This document shows, piece by piece, positions 23,302 through 35,252 of a stretch of 64,000 nt of DNA. A program made the translations under genes and the position numbers. The DNA comes from Purpureocillium takamizusanense. Taxonomy: Eukaryota; Ascomycota; Sordariomycetes; Hypocreales; Ophiocordycipitaceae. The notes below the pieces were generated by a model. The model searched no databases. It had not been told where the DNA came from and was given only the letters and a program-made list of their open reading frames with translations. Location: positions 4,216,001 to 4,280,000 of the forward strand of contig NC_063068.1 in the NCBI RefSeq assembly GCF_022605165.1, given 5' to 3'. The stretch's first letter is position 1. Every line of letters starts with the position of its first letter.

Positions 23302-23850
23302 ATGGCCGCGTCGTCGCTCACCTCGCGGCTCCTCACCGAGCTCCTCCCCCCGGACATGGCCGCCTCCGTCCGGCGCCACGTCCTGCACCCCAGCTCGCCC
23401 GTGCAGTCCCTCGCGCGGGCCGCCTCGGCGCGCGCGCAGTCGCTCTTCGCCTCGACGCTGGCGCCCGCCCTCGAGCCCCTCGCCGACTGGGCCGCCCGCG
23501 CCCTCGCCGACAACCAGGGCCTGGCGGGGCTCGTCGCCGCCCTCGCCGCCGTCACGGCCGTCGTCGTCGTCATGAACTGGCTACGCCGCCTCGTCCTGTG
23601 GTGGACCCGCGTCGTCCTGCGGCTCACCCTCTGGGGGCTCGTCGCCCTGCTGCTCTCGTGGGTCTGGAGCAGGGGCGTCATGGAGAGCGTGCGCGACGCC
23701 GTCGTCGTCGCCGGCAAGGTCGCCGGCTACCTCGCCGTCGTGAGGGACGTCTGGGTCGCCGAGTACAACCGCTACGAGGGCCAGCAGAACGTCGGGTATC
23801 GCACGGGCGGTAGCGGCGGCGGCGGGCGCGGGAGGAGCTCGGGGAGGTAG
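23302..23850 (+). CDS. APQ12: APQ12-family membrane protein (nuclear envelope/ER)
   Basis: Intronless gene for 182 residues resembling the Apq12 family, ER and nuclear-envelope proteins needed for nuclear pore assembly and membrane lipid balance in yeast. Two hydrophobic segments are visible: about residues 74-95 (GLVAALAAVTAVVVVMNWL) and 105-121 (LRLTLWGLVALLLSWVW), joined by an Arg/Trp-rich link (RRLVLWWTRVV). The following stretch VAGYLAVVRDVWVAEYNRYE and the Gly/Arg-rich tail GGGGRGRSSGR fit the family layout. The start is the ATG in CACAGCCATGG, which has a good context. The frame is open upstream for another 132 codons, but that part is His/Asp/Pro low complexity. Family assignment is from pattern and layout, so moderately sure. 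Confidence 0.72.
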   Translation: MAASSLTSRLLTELLPPDMAASVRRHVLHPSSPVQSLARAASARAQSLFASTLAPALEPLADWAARALADNQGLAGLVAALAAVTAVVVVMNWLRRLVLWWTRVVLRLTLWGLVALLLSWVWSRGVMESVRDAVVVAGKVAGYLAVVRDVWVAEYNRYEGQQNVGYRTGGSGGGGRGRSSGR

Positions 23851-24281
23851 ACTGCGTGGGACAAGGGGGGGACGGACGGACAGACGATGATGGATCTGGG
23901 CCGGGTTTGGTCTTATATCTTTTTTTTTTTGGCTGTTTGGCTGTTTGGCTCTGGGTGTTCTCTCTGCGCACATACCTTGTAGGGCGTCATTGGGCGAAGA
24001 AGGGCAAGATTTCACGACGAGCGGGCGAAAATGGTACGATTTTTCTGCGATCAAGACTAATCTTTTGTATTATGGCAACGGGACACGGCCTGACGCGCCT
24101 CATTTGGATGGAAAAATTCAAAGACAGGACCCATGTCCCTCCTCTATTTGATTTGGTTTTGGTCTCTGTGAGCTCCCAACGCCAACGCTATGCGAGAAGA
24201 TATACGAAAAACAACACCCCCCCTTAGCCGAACAATCAGCACACACACATACAGAGAGAGAGACAACCATCCCGGCTGTCG
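23851..24281. other. Short convergent intergenic region
   Basis: Contains the 3' regions of the APQ12-family gene and GPN3. A run of T near 23919-23929 precedes a TGGCTGTT short direct repeat. No gene seen. Confidence 0.6.
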
Positions 24282-25279
24282 TTACTCGTCGTCATCTTCT
24301 TGGTCCATCTCTTCTTCGTCGTTGGGGTCCTTGGGCTCCTGCGCCTCGTGGTACTGGATGCAGTCGTCAATGTAGCTCAGAATGGCGCCGACGCTGTCCT
24401 CGTCCGTCACGTCCAGCTTCAGGTAGTTGACCATGCTGAAGCTCTCAATCAGCCCGGCCACGGCGCGGTTCAGCTTCCGGAAGCTCGTGCCCTTCATGAT
24501 CTGGTCGCGCTCGTCGGGCCGCCGCGCCTCGTCCTCCTCGTCCTCCTCGGCGCCGCCGGCGAGGCGCCTGCTGCGGTCGGCCGGGTCGTCATCCAGCAGG
24601 CCGACGTCGGGCGTCAGGAACCGCTTCATGTCCTTCTTCTTGACCTGGCCCTTGACCAGATCCATCTTGGACAGCACGTTGATGTGCGGCACCTCGAGCA
24701 TCAGCATGGCGCTCATGGCGCTGAGGGTGCCGGCGAAGAACTTGGCCCGGTCGACGACGAAGGTGGCCTCGAGGAGGTAGACGGCGGCCATGCGGATGTC
24801 GAGCGACCCCGGCGCGGAAAGATATCGCATGAGGGTCGGCAGGATGGGGATGTGGGTGTACAGCTCGATCTGGCCGGGCATGTCGATGATGATGAGGTAT
24901 TCCTCGGTCAAGCTGTCGAGGGCCTCGGTGAGCCAGTCGAGGTTCTCCATGAGGAACTCGAAGCAGTATATGAGGCCGCCGTTGGGGCCGAGGCCCACCT
25001 CCTCCATGGCATCCTTGAGCGAGATGAGCTCCTTGATGTCGAGGTCGGGCGTGTGCTCGAACGACTCGGCCGCGGGGTCGAGGTTGACGTAAAAGGCGGA
25101 GCGGCGATTGAGCTGGAGATGGGTGATGAGGGCCGCGCAAAAGGTGGACTGCCGCGCGAGGTGGTCAACAAAGGTCTGCCGCCCAAGCGCCGTTGTATAT
25201 CTTCACGGCCGGAACAAGTTTGTCGGCTTACCTTGCCCGCCCCCGCGGGGCCCATGATCATGGCTCCAAACTTGCTCAT
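24282..25279 (-). CDS. GPN3: GPN-loop GTPase 3, RNA polymerase II assembly factor
   Basis: Homologue of yeast Gpn3, a GTPase that works with Gpn1/Npa3 in assembling and importing RNA polymerase II. Exon 1 is 25279-25232 and exon 2 is 25148-24282; the 83-nt intron splits the P-loop and joins as MGPAGAGKSTFCAALITH, giving 304 residues. The signature Gly-Pro-Asn loop is GLGPNGGLIYC, the G3 motif IIIDMPGQIELYTHIP, and the G4-type motif LSKMDLVKG. An acidic insertion (AGGAEEDEEDEARRPDERD) and the tail EEEMDQEDDDE are typical of the Gpn3 branch. N-terminal MSKFGAMIMGPAG also fits. The antisense strand carries a long open frame with no family match, a by-product of codon bias. Confidence 0.95.
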
Positions 25280-26744
25280 GGCGGCGGCGGCGGCGGCTGA
25301 GACGATGTGGCGGCGCGAAGCAAGGGAGCCGACTGCAAAGTCGAGCTCGTTTGTCAGCCCCGCGCGTGCAAGGGCAAGGGAGGATGCAGCGGCGGCGGGC
25401 GGGCGGGCGGGCGGTGATGTGATGTCGGGAGAGAGGCGCAGTTTGACGTGACGCAGCTTGGCAGCGGGAAAGTTTGGCGTCGGCATAAGTTTCTGGCGGG
25501 CGCATTCTTGTTGGTTGGAGGTGGGGGCCCCGCGACCGGCAGCTGGCCGAAATGGGACCAGCAGCTGAAATGTGATGCTGCAAGTTGACAAGGCCGGCTC
25601 GGTCCAGGGTAGGCTGATTCGGGCTCGGAGCTCGCTCGTACTCGGACCGGCGCTAGAAGCGGGGAGAGAGAGGGGCGACTGCCCGCGACACTGTGCCACG
25701 TTTTGGCTGGCGGGCGGGGGACTGGATGAAATGACTGACTGGACACGGGCCCTGACACGGGCAGGCACCCGAATACGCCGTGACACAGATAGGTACGGTA
25801 CTAATAAGCTACTACTAACCAACGGGAGGTGTCGTACCGCATCACAGGCGTCTCTTCGCCAACGACGACAAAGGACGGTTTGTCGGCCATTTCTCGCTGC
25901 GAGCCCGGGAAGCGAGGGTCAAGGCTCGGAGGAAACGCACAAGGGCCGGCGCAGCGCCCAGCAAGGGGCCCGGGAAAAGGCAAGGAAGGCCAAGGCAAGG
26001 CATGTGCGGAGCCCGCAAGTCAAGAAGTGGGCGCCCCGAGGGGCAGGGACATCGTCAGTGGTTGTCTTTGCTGCACGTTGACGCAGCGGCTGGGCGGGCA
26101 CCAAGATGGCGCAATTTCGCTGTAGAAGGTGGTTTTTTTTTTTGCTTCCCCTTGGGGCGGCTGGCTGCCCCTCCCCCACTGAGGTGGCCCGGCAGCCGCC
26201 CGGACAGTAATGTTGAGCCTGCTAGCCCGTGCTAGCGGGATACTACCATGGACTGCGTTCTGACTACTGTGACTCAGGTACCCACCTACTCCGGCGCCAT
26301 CACGTCCCTCGGCCACCGTCTCAATTTTTTTTCTCTCTCTCGCACACGGCTTGGGGGCGCTGCCCCTCCAGCCAAGTCTCTCTCCCCAAACGCCGGTCCG
26401 GTTTAAATCGCCTCTCCGCCTTTCCCTCGCCTCCCGACCCTGCATCATCCCCGTCCCTCTCTCCTTCTCACCTCATCCCGCATCTCGCAGCCCTCACTCA
26501 CTCGAGCGTCATCCCGTGGTACGTTGTCCCCAGCTGTCTCACCCACTCGTCCGCTCGTGAAACTCCCCGACTGACGCGCGTTTCGGCTCTACAGGAAACC
26601 TGGTCCCCTGATCGTCGCAGCCATTCTCCCCGGCCTTCTTTTCCCTTCACCCTCCCCGCTCGCCCGGAGCGATCAGAATAAATAGCTCTCGCCCGCCCAC
26701 TCTTTCTTCCTCTCATCCCACGTCACCCGCATCTCCTCACAAAC
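25280..26744. promoter_or_regulatory. Divergent promoter region between GPN3 and SAM synthetase, with probable 5'UTR intron
   Basis: This 1.46-kb interval separates two divergently transcribed genes. Next to GPN3 is a (GGGC)n run near 25393-25413. Next to the SAM synthetase gene, 26300-26744 is strongly CT-rich, as in highly expressed fungal promoters. Within it, 26519-26594 has the form of a 76-nt 5'UTR intron: donor GTACGT, branch-like CTGAC, acceptor CTACAG. No coding region seen. Confidence 0.55.
26519..26594 (+). promoter_or_regulatory. Probable 5'UTR intron of the SAM synthetase gene
   Basis: A 76-nt segment upstream of the start codon has donor GTACGT, a branch-like CTGAC about 20 bases before its end, and acceptor CTACAG. 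Leader introns are frequent in highly expressed fungal genes. It is inferred from signals only. Confidence 0.5.
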
Positions 26745-28091
26745 ATGTCTGTCAACGGCACCAACGGCACCAACGGTGTCAATGGCTCCAAGCCCCAGGG
26801 CACTTTCCTCTTCACCGTACGCATCTCCCCCCGTGTCCGCCCGCGCCCGCGCGTGTAACCTTGCTTTCCCCGCTTCTAACCGTTTCCCGCAGTCGGAATC
26901 CGTAGGCGAGGGCCACCCCGACAAGATCGCTGATCAGGTCTCCGATGCCATTCTCGATGCCTGCTTGGCTGAGGACCCCCTGTCCAAGGTTGCCTGCGAG
27001 ACCGCCACCAAGACCGGCATGATCATGGTCTTCGGCGAGATCACCACCAACGCCAAGCTTGACTACCAGAAGGTCGTCCGCGACGCCATCAAGGACATTG
27101 GCTACGATGACTCCTCCAAGGGCTTCGACTACAAGACGTGCAACCTGCTCGTTGCCATTGAGCAGCAGTCCCCCGACATTGCCCAGGGCCTGCACTACGA
27201 GGAGGCCCTCGAGCGCCTTGGCGCTGGCGACCAGGGTATCATGTTCGGCTATGCCACCGACGAGACCCCTGAGCTCTTCCCCCTGACCCTGATGCTTGCC
27301 CACAAGCTCAACGCCGCCATGTCCGCCGCCCGCCGCGACGGCTCCCTGCCCTGGCTGCGGCCCGACACCAAGACCCAGGTCACCGTCGAATACAAGCACG
27401 ACAACGGCGCCGTCGTCCCTGTCCGCGTCCACACCGTCGTCGTCTCTGCCCAGCACTCTCCCGACATCACCACCGAGGAGCTGCGCAAGGAGATCAAGGA
27501 AAAGATCATCAAGAAGACTATCCCCGCCCAGTACCTTGATGACAACACCATCTATCACGTATGTCACGCCATCTCAACTTGAAACTGTTGGGGGCTGCTA
27601 GAAATTGAAGCTGACTCGCTCCAAAACAGATCCAGCCCTCTGGCCTCTTCATCATCGGCGGCCCCCAGGGTGACGCTGGTCTGACCGGCCGCAAGATCAT
27701 CGTCGACACCTACGGTGGCTGGGGTGCCCACGGTGGCGGTGCCTTCTCCGGCAAGGACTTCTCCAAGGTCGACCGCTCGGCCGCCTATGTCGGTCGCTGG
27801 ATCGCCAAGTCTCTTGTCGCCGCCGGCCTCGCCCGGAGAGCGCTCGTGCAGCTCTCGTACGCCATTGGCGTCGCCGAGCCCCTGTCCATCTACGTCGAGA
27901 CCTACGGCACCTCGAACAAGACGTCGGATGAGCTCGTCAAGATTGTCCGCGACAACTTTGACCTGCGGCCCGGCGTCATTGTGCGTGAGCTCAACCTTGA
28001 CCGCCCCATCTACCTCCAGACGGCCAAGAACGGCCACTTTGGCACCAACCAGTCCTTCACCTGGGAGAAGCCCAAGGCGCTCAAGTTCTAA
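26745..28091 (+). CDS. sasA: S-adenosylmethionine synthetase
   Basis: Methionine adenosyltransferase: makes SAM from methionine and ATP in the cytosol, supplying almost all methylation. Exons: 26745-26816, 26893-27558, 27630-28091; total 399 residues, the usual fungal length. Motifs: [19 protein letters not shown] (first substrate motif with the conserved His and Asp), [16 protein letters not shown] (the MAT hexapeptide region), and [19 protein letters not shown] (the phosphate-binding loop). A fungal Asn/Gly-rich N-terminus ([14 protein letters not shown]) precedes the first intron. Codon use is strongly biased to C-ending codons, expected of a highly expressed gene. The leader is CT-rich with a likely extra intron. 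The symbol follows Aspergillus; yeast names are SAM1/SAM2. Confidence 0.97.
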
Positions 28092-29546
28092 GGGACTCGG
28101 GTGCAACTTTTGGCTGGAGAGAATTCAACAAACTCCCACGATTAGATATGTTTCATATCGTTCTTTCGAAAGCACTCTCAGGCGGCGTACGGTTCTCAAC
28201 GAAACCATGATGACCCCCCAACCGGGAACGGGGGCACACGGGGTTTCCGGATAGTATAATCATTTCATTTTTTTTGTCCTTGGCTTTCCCCTTCCTTGTC
28301 CTGTCGTCACGAAAAAACCTTGGGCCCTTTTCTCACGATTATATTGGATTGGGACGGAGTGGTGGCGTCTTTCAACAAAGACAAAACATGGGTCAAACCT
28401 GCATTTGTGAGGCGAAGCAAAACCTCTTACGAGACTTGCATTAACGAGATACCCTTTGACGAGGGGGACAACATCATTAGAGAAGCGTGTGCTTACCGGC
28501 GTTACGAGGGAAAAGAGAAGAACTTCAACATCTTTGGTTTTCCCCCATGTTTCTCTGGCCAAGCTTGTGCAAGTCGGGTCCAGTCGGTCATGGAGGATGG
28601 TGGTGGTGGGAGCGGAGGAGGAAGAGGAGGTGGTGGTGGTGGACATGCTTGGGGGAGGTGAACGACCACGACTGTTGGCAAAGGAGATGGAACAGAGGGT
28701 GAGAGGGCGACAGATGTGTGTGGAGCGGCCCTTGACGGGTCGTGCTGCCAGAGATATGATAGATACGGGCAGATACAGTAGCAATCAAGCGACTCGATTG
28801 ATTGACGAGGAGCGGACAAGGGGACACCTGGTCTGGGCCAGCTCTACGGCTGGACATTGCGGTGCGAGCGCCGTGAATTGACGACAGCAACGAGATGGTC
28901 GACGTGGCCACGTAAATTGGACCTTGTCAGTTGTCATGCTGACTTGTTTAGTCCCCTATCCAAGCTAGCTCTGCGGCTGGATATTGCGATAGTTGACAAC
29001 GGCCATGGCATGGTGGATATGGCCAACGCAGAGGACGGAACGATTAGGGCACTCGGCTTTACCACGACGTGGGAACGGCAACGAGGGACGCCTGGATGGC
29101 GGCGCAATAGAATAGGATCCATCAACAATGGCGGGGACCATACATAGATGCATGATGACGGCCGTCCGTCCGTCCGTCGCGAGGGCCAAGTCTGCGGACA
29201 GCCGGGCCTCGGAGGCGGGCGGTGGCCCGGGGGAGCGCGACGAGCGTCGTCGGACCACGGGGCGTCCCGTTCGCGCAGGCGGAAGGCGTCCGTGTCCCAT
29301 GTACTCCGTAGGTAGGCTGGCTGTCAGACATGCATGTATGCATGTATGCATGATCTGGCAGCGGGAATCGAGGGCCGCGTTCCGCGAGGCGAATTAGGGG
29401 GCCGCGCAAGCGAGCAGGAGCAAAAATACTACTGGACACTGAACTGCGGAGGCAACCTCATCACTGTATTGGCAGAAGCGAAGGGCGTTTAATAATGATG
29501 CCTTGGGCCCCCCCTCCCGGTGGTCCCGGCAGTAGGTCCACTTTGC

Positions 29547-29627
29547 GGAGGAGGAGGAGGAGGAGGAGGAGGAGGAGGAGGAGGAGGAGGAGGAGGAGGA
29601 GGAGGAGGAGGAGGAGGAGGAGGAGGA
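29547..29627. repeat. (GGA)27 microsatellite
   Basis: Twenty-seven uninterrupted GGA units. The polypurine strand can form a G-quadruplex-like or triplex structure and is slippage-prone. It is intergenic; the poly-Pro, poly-Arg and poly-Ser translations of it are artefacts. Confidence 0.97.
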
Positions 29628-30177
29628 CGGGCCAGCAGCAGGCGGGCTGGGATGGGATGGATGGGGACCAACAGGTGCATCAGATAACGAAGTTGTGCGC
29701 AACCGTCGCGTGACACCTAGCCCAATGCTCCTCCACTTTGTTCCATCTACGTACTTGCCACAGAGTACGACGCTGTACCGCCCAAGGCAGAAAGACAAGC
29801 CCCATACAGTGGGTGCGTGCATCTATTCAAGTGGGTATGCGCATATACATACATGCCTCCGCGCCACTGGGGTCTTCATAGTATCCCTTTCCAGACAGCT
29901 GGGAGACCAGGAGGAAATTTATTAGGGAGCTTGCATCGTCGTCGACGGGGGGAGTACCTGATGATGAACTGGCCGGCAGTGCGCAGGTACAAAAAAAAAA
30001 GGTCCTGCCTGGTCCTCGACGCGCGACAAGGTCGTTGGGTTTGTCTGCCCTTCTTCTTCCTGTTGGCAACGATGGAGGAAAAGCCAAAAAAAAAAAAAAA
30101 CCAAACGCTGTAGCCACTCACGGCCGCCACTGGGGAAACATGTCCGATGAAGTGGTGGGATTACTCAGAGCGCCACC

Positions 30178-30203
30178 CTCTCTCTCTCTCTCTCTCTCTC
30201 TCT
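30178..30203. repeat. (CT)13 microsatellite
   Basis: Thirteen CT dinucleotides in intergenic DNA. Confidence 0.95.
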
Positions 30204-31060
30204 GGCTCACCACACCCCTCTGCTCTCCCGTCTATCCGTCGAGTCAACTTTCGCCGGAGAAGCGAGGCACGCAGGCACGCAGGCACGCTCACACACATAC
30301 ATACACGCCCCCTAAGAGTACTAACGTACTTGGCGGAACACACAAAAGTCCTGTAATGCCAAGTATACTGTACCAACTAACTTGCTCCCCACGTATACTG
30401 TATTCACTGTACTGTACAGTAACGCTCCCCTATGCGCCCGAAGAAAAAGGTGAAAGAAAATGCGGAGTCTACAGCGCACGCAGCCCCTGCCAACAAACAG
30501 CACACGAAGCGAGTGCGGGAGAGGGGAGCGGAGAAGAAGAAAAGAAGAAGCCATAGGAAAACAGAGGAAATGTCATCGGCGGTGATTACGGAGCATGGGC
30601 GCTCTGTGTGACACGGCGCCGTCCCGGCCTGGCGGGTACACTGGCGGGCGGCGCTCACTGGCCCGTCGTCAATCACAACTTGTTTTCCCATACGGAGTAT
30701 ATGTGTGTGTGTGTACTTGTGTGTATGTGCGCGCGGCGATGAACGAGACTCACGGAGGGGTCACGTTGCGGTTTCCATTGATTGGAAAAACATAGACATG
30801 ACCATGACCCCCAGTCGTTGTTACCTGTCAGGCTGGCCTTCAAGTCACCCTCCCGTATATGTATGTACTTTCGTACAGGGGATAGTCTAGACAAGTCTCG
30901 CGTTCTTCGGTTGTCGTGAATAGGTCTGACCGAGGCTGAAGTGGTCATCAACGAAACCTACCCCCTTACTCTACGCACAAAGCGTAGAGCACCGTGCTGT
31001 GAACTCTGCAGGTTTACGTACCTATTTCGTACGTACGCGGTGCATTACGTACTTTTGTAC

Positions 31061-31396
31061 CTACATATCCTCCGTCACAGCACAGTGTAGCCTAAGGTAG
31101 GCAGGCTTCTTTCGCAAGTCGCAGCCACCGCCGTCCTCGGGATTCATCCCTCCCCGCGTCATTGGAGTCGCTAGGAATTTCTCTTGCCCTGCCGGCAAGC
31201 CACGCCACGTCTCCTCTCCAAGTACAGTACGTATCAGCTTAGCGAGTCCACGAACGACTGCAAGGCGGAGCATGACTCCTTGTAATTTCTGGACGCACGC
31301 GCCGAACGCGGAGGTAAGTACACTCCGCACGCATATCTCCAAATTCCCCGGCAGCATGCGTACATATAAGTGAGAGATGATACGCCGTAAAGACAT
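31061..31396 (-). CDS. Possible small orphan protein (111 aa)
   Basis: An ATG with A at -3 opens a frame of 111 residues beginning MSLRRIISHLYVRMLPGN. The N-terminal 60 residues are mixed and partly amphipathic (VMLRLAVVRGLAKLIRTVLG), which is less biased than most frames in this interval. There is no recognisable domain, no flanking splice signals, and the frame overlaps a GTAC-rich patch. It may be chance. Confidence 0.18.
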   Translation of the reverse strand: MSLRRIISHLYVRMLPGNLEICVRSVLTSAFGACVQKLQGVMLRLAVVRGLAKLIRTVLGEETWRGLPAGQEKFLATPMTRGGMNPEDGGGCDLRKKPAYLRLHCAVTEDM

Positions 31397-33093
31397 TTTA
31401 CTGGTACTTACTGCGCTTACAGGACTGGAACCGCAACCAGCAGCATGTCAATGGTAGCAAACAGCGCACTCCCCCCCCCCGTCCCGGCTCACGCAGCCAA
31501 CACGGGATGACGACGGCAGTGGAGCGCGAGGGAGGGGAGGGGAGTCGACCGACCGCACAGGCCATTTCGCCGGTCACACACAGAGCCGTTACGAAGGGGG
31601 GTGGTGCGAGGGGCGAGGGAGAGGAACGGAACGCAAGAGAAACTCGCCAGGGGGGGGGGGGCGTTGGCATATACAAGCAGGCAGTGAGTGGCCCTGGCTG
31701 GTATGCGCAAACCAACAGACGGGGTCCGTCGTCGCTCTGAATGGGCGCCCATGAATGGACGGGGCGTGTGTCGGGCAGCACATTATACCTAGCAAGGGGC
31801 GTTCCGGAATCGCCCTGTGCGTCGCCCTTGTGGGACATGATGCTGTATTGTAGGCATTGATGTTTTTTTTTCTTTCCAGGTTTTTCCCCCCTTCCCTCTC
31901 AGCCTTTCTCTCTCTCTCTCTCTTGCCGTTTGTGGGGCGTTCTCTTCCATTCATTCATTCATTCAATCAATCATTCTCTTTCCTCATGCATAGCATGGCA
32001 TGACATGGCATGGGGGAGAGAGGGGGGGCGCTGGGGGCGGTTGAGTGGAGGAGCGGCGGGCTTTCCCCAGGATGCAGAAGAGCAACTGCCGTGAGAATGC
32101 GGAGGTGAATGTGAACTGCCGGTTGATATGAAGGGGGGGGGATAAACCGTGCTCCTGATAAGAAACATGATGGGGTTTCGAATGTGTTCATCGTGATCGT
32201 TGATGGCATTGTTCCGAAATGTTTGCTATCCCTTTCCTCCGCTGGCAGTTTCTTGTCTAGTCCCCCCTGGCCGTTCTGCACTTTGGTCCAACATCATAGG
32301 TCATGGCTCGACGTCGTCTGTTGGTTAATCCTTTATGGCTGCAAAAAGGTCAGTCGTGTTGAAGATGACTAGTATGTATCATCAAAGTTCATATGATAAG
32401 AGTTTCAGAGGCAGACCTGTGCAACTCGGCCACTCTCGCATGAGCGAGGCCTTCCCTTCCCCTGAGTCCCATCGCAGTCCCATCGCGCACGTCGCCTCCG
32501 TCCCCCCCGCTCGCTCATCGCACTCGCTTCTAGAAACAAGAAAAAGGGGACAGGTCCGCTCGACACGAGGCATCCGTGCCCCCCAGTCGCCGACACGGCA
32601 TCAGCAGACGACTTTTCGTTTGTCATCCGCACCCTCTCTCTCTCTGTTCCTCACACATTTGGATCTCGTCATAACGATAGCCCCCCCAAGGACGCAGACG
32701 ATGACGATCCCGTTGAATTACGTACATGGTGCATGCTGTACAATACTGTCGTACAGTACAGCAGCGTAGGTGAAAAGGGGGGGGGCGGGCCACGGGCACC
32801 TCTACGACCCATGCGGACGCGCGCGCGCGCCGGGCTTTCGCGGTTTTGTTCGCCTTTGAATGTGTGTGGTGGGTTCCCGTCGCCTACCCGCTCCCCCCTT
32901 TTATTGTCGTGGAGAGCCCTGCTGCGAGTGAGTTCAGACCACCTCGCCGCCCGCCCGGGTGATCCATACGGGGCGTATTGACTCTACGGAGACAATAACA
33001 TTGAGCCCGCGGCAGATCATCAGCAAGGTGGCGAGACACACAAGCCCTTGCTGAGGGCGAGAGGAGCAGCAACCCGGGGACACCTACCTGGTG

Positions 33094-33121
33094 GGTAGGT
33101 AGGTAGGTAGGTAGGTAGGTA
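33094..33121. repeat. (GGTA)7 microsatellite
   Basis: Seven GGTA units in intergenic DNA. Confidence 0.95.
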
Positions 33122-35208
33122 GCTACGGATATGCTGGGCCACAACTTTGGAAAAACCAGCTCACAAAGGGACTTATGATTAGGGGGGGAGGGAGAGGCGC
33201 ACTCGTTGGTTGGCCCCGTCTGTACGTAACCTTGCTGCCGAAGAAGACGGGGTTTCGTGTTGATGAGGCCCTAGGGGGGGACCAACAACACGTTGCGGCA
33301 GTTCACGAACCTCAGCGGAAGGCGCTGTGATTCCTCCACGAATGGGCCACGAGTGACATGCTCCTACTTTGCGATGAGCCCCAGTGCCTCTTCCCCTTCC
33401 TTCCTTGCTTTGGGCCCCCGGAACAGGGATTTGGCGATGCGAGCCTCGAAACCTTCACCCCTCCCCCTTCGAGCCCCGGCACGTCGCACATTGAACAAGC
33501 AAAGTACGGCAAATAATAAGTTACCTGCTGGCCGTTTTGCCTCTCAGAACCGTGCACGACAACCATCACCTCCAGCCCTACGCGTGTTTACCCAAAGCCT
33601 CCCCCCCCTTAGAAACACCACCACCATACCAAGTACCCCTGCGCACGTGGGATCAACTTTCAGCGGCGGAACTGGGCCCAAGCCCCATCCACCTTGATGT
33701 TTCCCGAACAATTCTTGCGCCAGGTAACTATTGGATGGCCCACCTTGTGCCCTTTCCTCTCGGGCTCCATGGACCCATTCGGCGAACACTTTTTGAGCGC
33801 GTCCCGGGGATCTGGGTCGGGGGGACGGACACCTTGCCCTTGTGGGCATCGTGTGCTGCTAGGGAATCCCGCCGTCCAGACACTCGGACTTGCGCCTCCT
33901 CTTGGGCCCCCTCTGAGACCCCATGATGGGGAGGCGTTCGGCTGCGCTGCGCTGCTGGAGGTGGACCGAGCGTCTGTGAATCGGGGGAGGCTTCTGCAAA
34001 GATGACATCGCCATATAAGGGGGTGTGTAATGGGCATTCCCGAGGTTCCTTTTTGGAGGGTACAATATGTTTCTCTAGAACCAGAAGGGTAGCAAAAGCG
34101 CATCGGCCATCAAGTGCGAGGGCGATCGGCGACCTGCCCGGACGGAACCTGTTGCCGTCCATGCTCAGTTGGACGAGCGATGGGATCCAACGTGAGAGAG
34201 GGACCATGATTAGCAGGTACAACGCACCAGAAAGATGCAGAACGTCCAAAGGCAGCGCCTGGTCACATGTAAAGACGGCTGTCGCCTTTTCGTCCTGAAC
34301 ACCACCTCGTCGGAGCTGGCTTGGGGCCCTCGCGCCTCGGGTCAGGGGAAGGGGGGTGACCTGCAACAGGCGACGAGAGGGGTGTGTGACGGGAACGACA
34401 AACCTGGGGAATGTTGGTGATAGAGGCGAGAAGTAGCTGGCCACGACGACGACGGCGACGACAATGAGCGACGAGCGACCAGAAAGAAGAGAGAGCCGAC
34501 GAGTTGGTGGGAGGGATAGTACACAACGGGCATACCCGCAGCAATGACAGGAAAACCGGACCCTACGGAACCCCCCCACCCTCCCAGGGCACCCGAAAGC
34601 GTCAGGGCTACCGCAGGGCTGAAAAGGAAGAGAAAAAAAGGTCTCGGCTTGCTTTCTTTGGTCGTGGTGCGAGACCGACAGAGCGGTAACGGGCTTTGGG
34701 GGGGAGGGGGGGGGGCAACTGCGGCAAGGCTTTTTTTTTCTTCTCTGCCGACGTAGAGGCGGCGACGTGTTCTCGGCCTCTGATTCAAGCTTTCATTGAC
34801 GCTTGATATTGTTGCCGCCGCCGCCGCCGCCGCCAAATGTGGGAAGTGGGAGGGAGGATGGGGAAGTTGTGGGGGTGGTGGTGCTGGTGCTGGTGGTGCT
34901 TGGTGGCGGCGGCAAGCGAGCGGGCGAGCGATATCCGGGAAGGGCAACAAAGGTGAGTGAGACAGACAGACAGACAGACAGGCCAGACAGCCTCACAACC
35001 CTGATATTGACGATACTAGTATGGTACTTGCTGCCGCCACATACATACTTGTAGTACAGAAGTACTGTGCTGTAGTAGGTAGTACCTTGTGTGGCATTGC
35101 GTGAAAACGCGCCACGAGGGTCGCACTCGCTTCCATGGTACGCCGCGTGGCTGCGGCTGGGGTGCAAGGGAGTGGGTGGTGCCATGGCTGGACGGATGTC
35201 GCTCCGCA

Positions 35209-35252
35209 CATACATACATACATACATACATACATACATACATACATACATA
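35209..35252. repeat. (CATA)11 microsatellite
   Basis: Eleven CATA units in intergenic DNA, close to GTAC-rich patches. Confidence 0.95.

Noticed and set aside
24300..25451. 383-codon open frame antisense to GPN3
   Set aside because: Mirror image of a well-supported gene; its His/Val/Asp/Glu-rich composition comes from GC-rich third positions of the real gene.
28296..28661. 121-codon plus frame downstream of SAM synthetase with a protein-like first half
   Set aside because: Begins with TTG, ends in a GGT-repeat-derived poly-Gly tail and overlaps the SAM synthetase 3' region; no family match.
29489..29822. Poly-Pro, poly-Ser and poly-Arg proteins around 29.5-29.8 kb
   Set aside because: Translations of the (GGA)27 repeat in different frames, not genes.
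33728..34579. 283-codon minus frame in the gene-poor island
   Set aside because: Composition-driven (Arg, Pro, Ser, Leu), no domain, no splice or start context.
35209..35252. CRISPR-like regular repetition
   Set aside because: It is a plain (CATA)11 microsatellite with no spacers.
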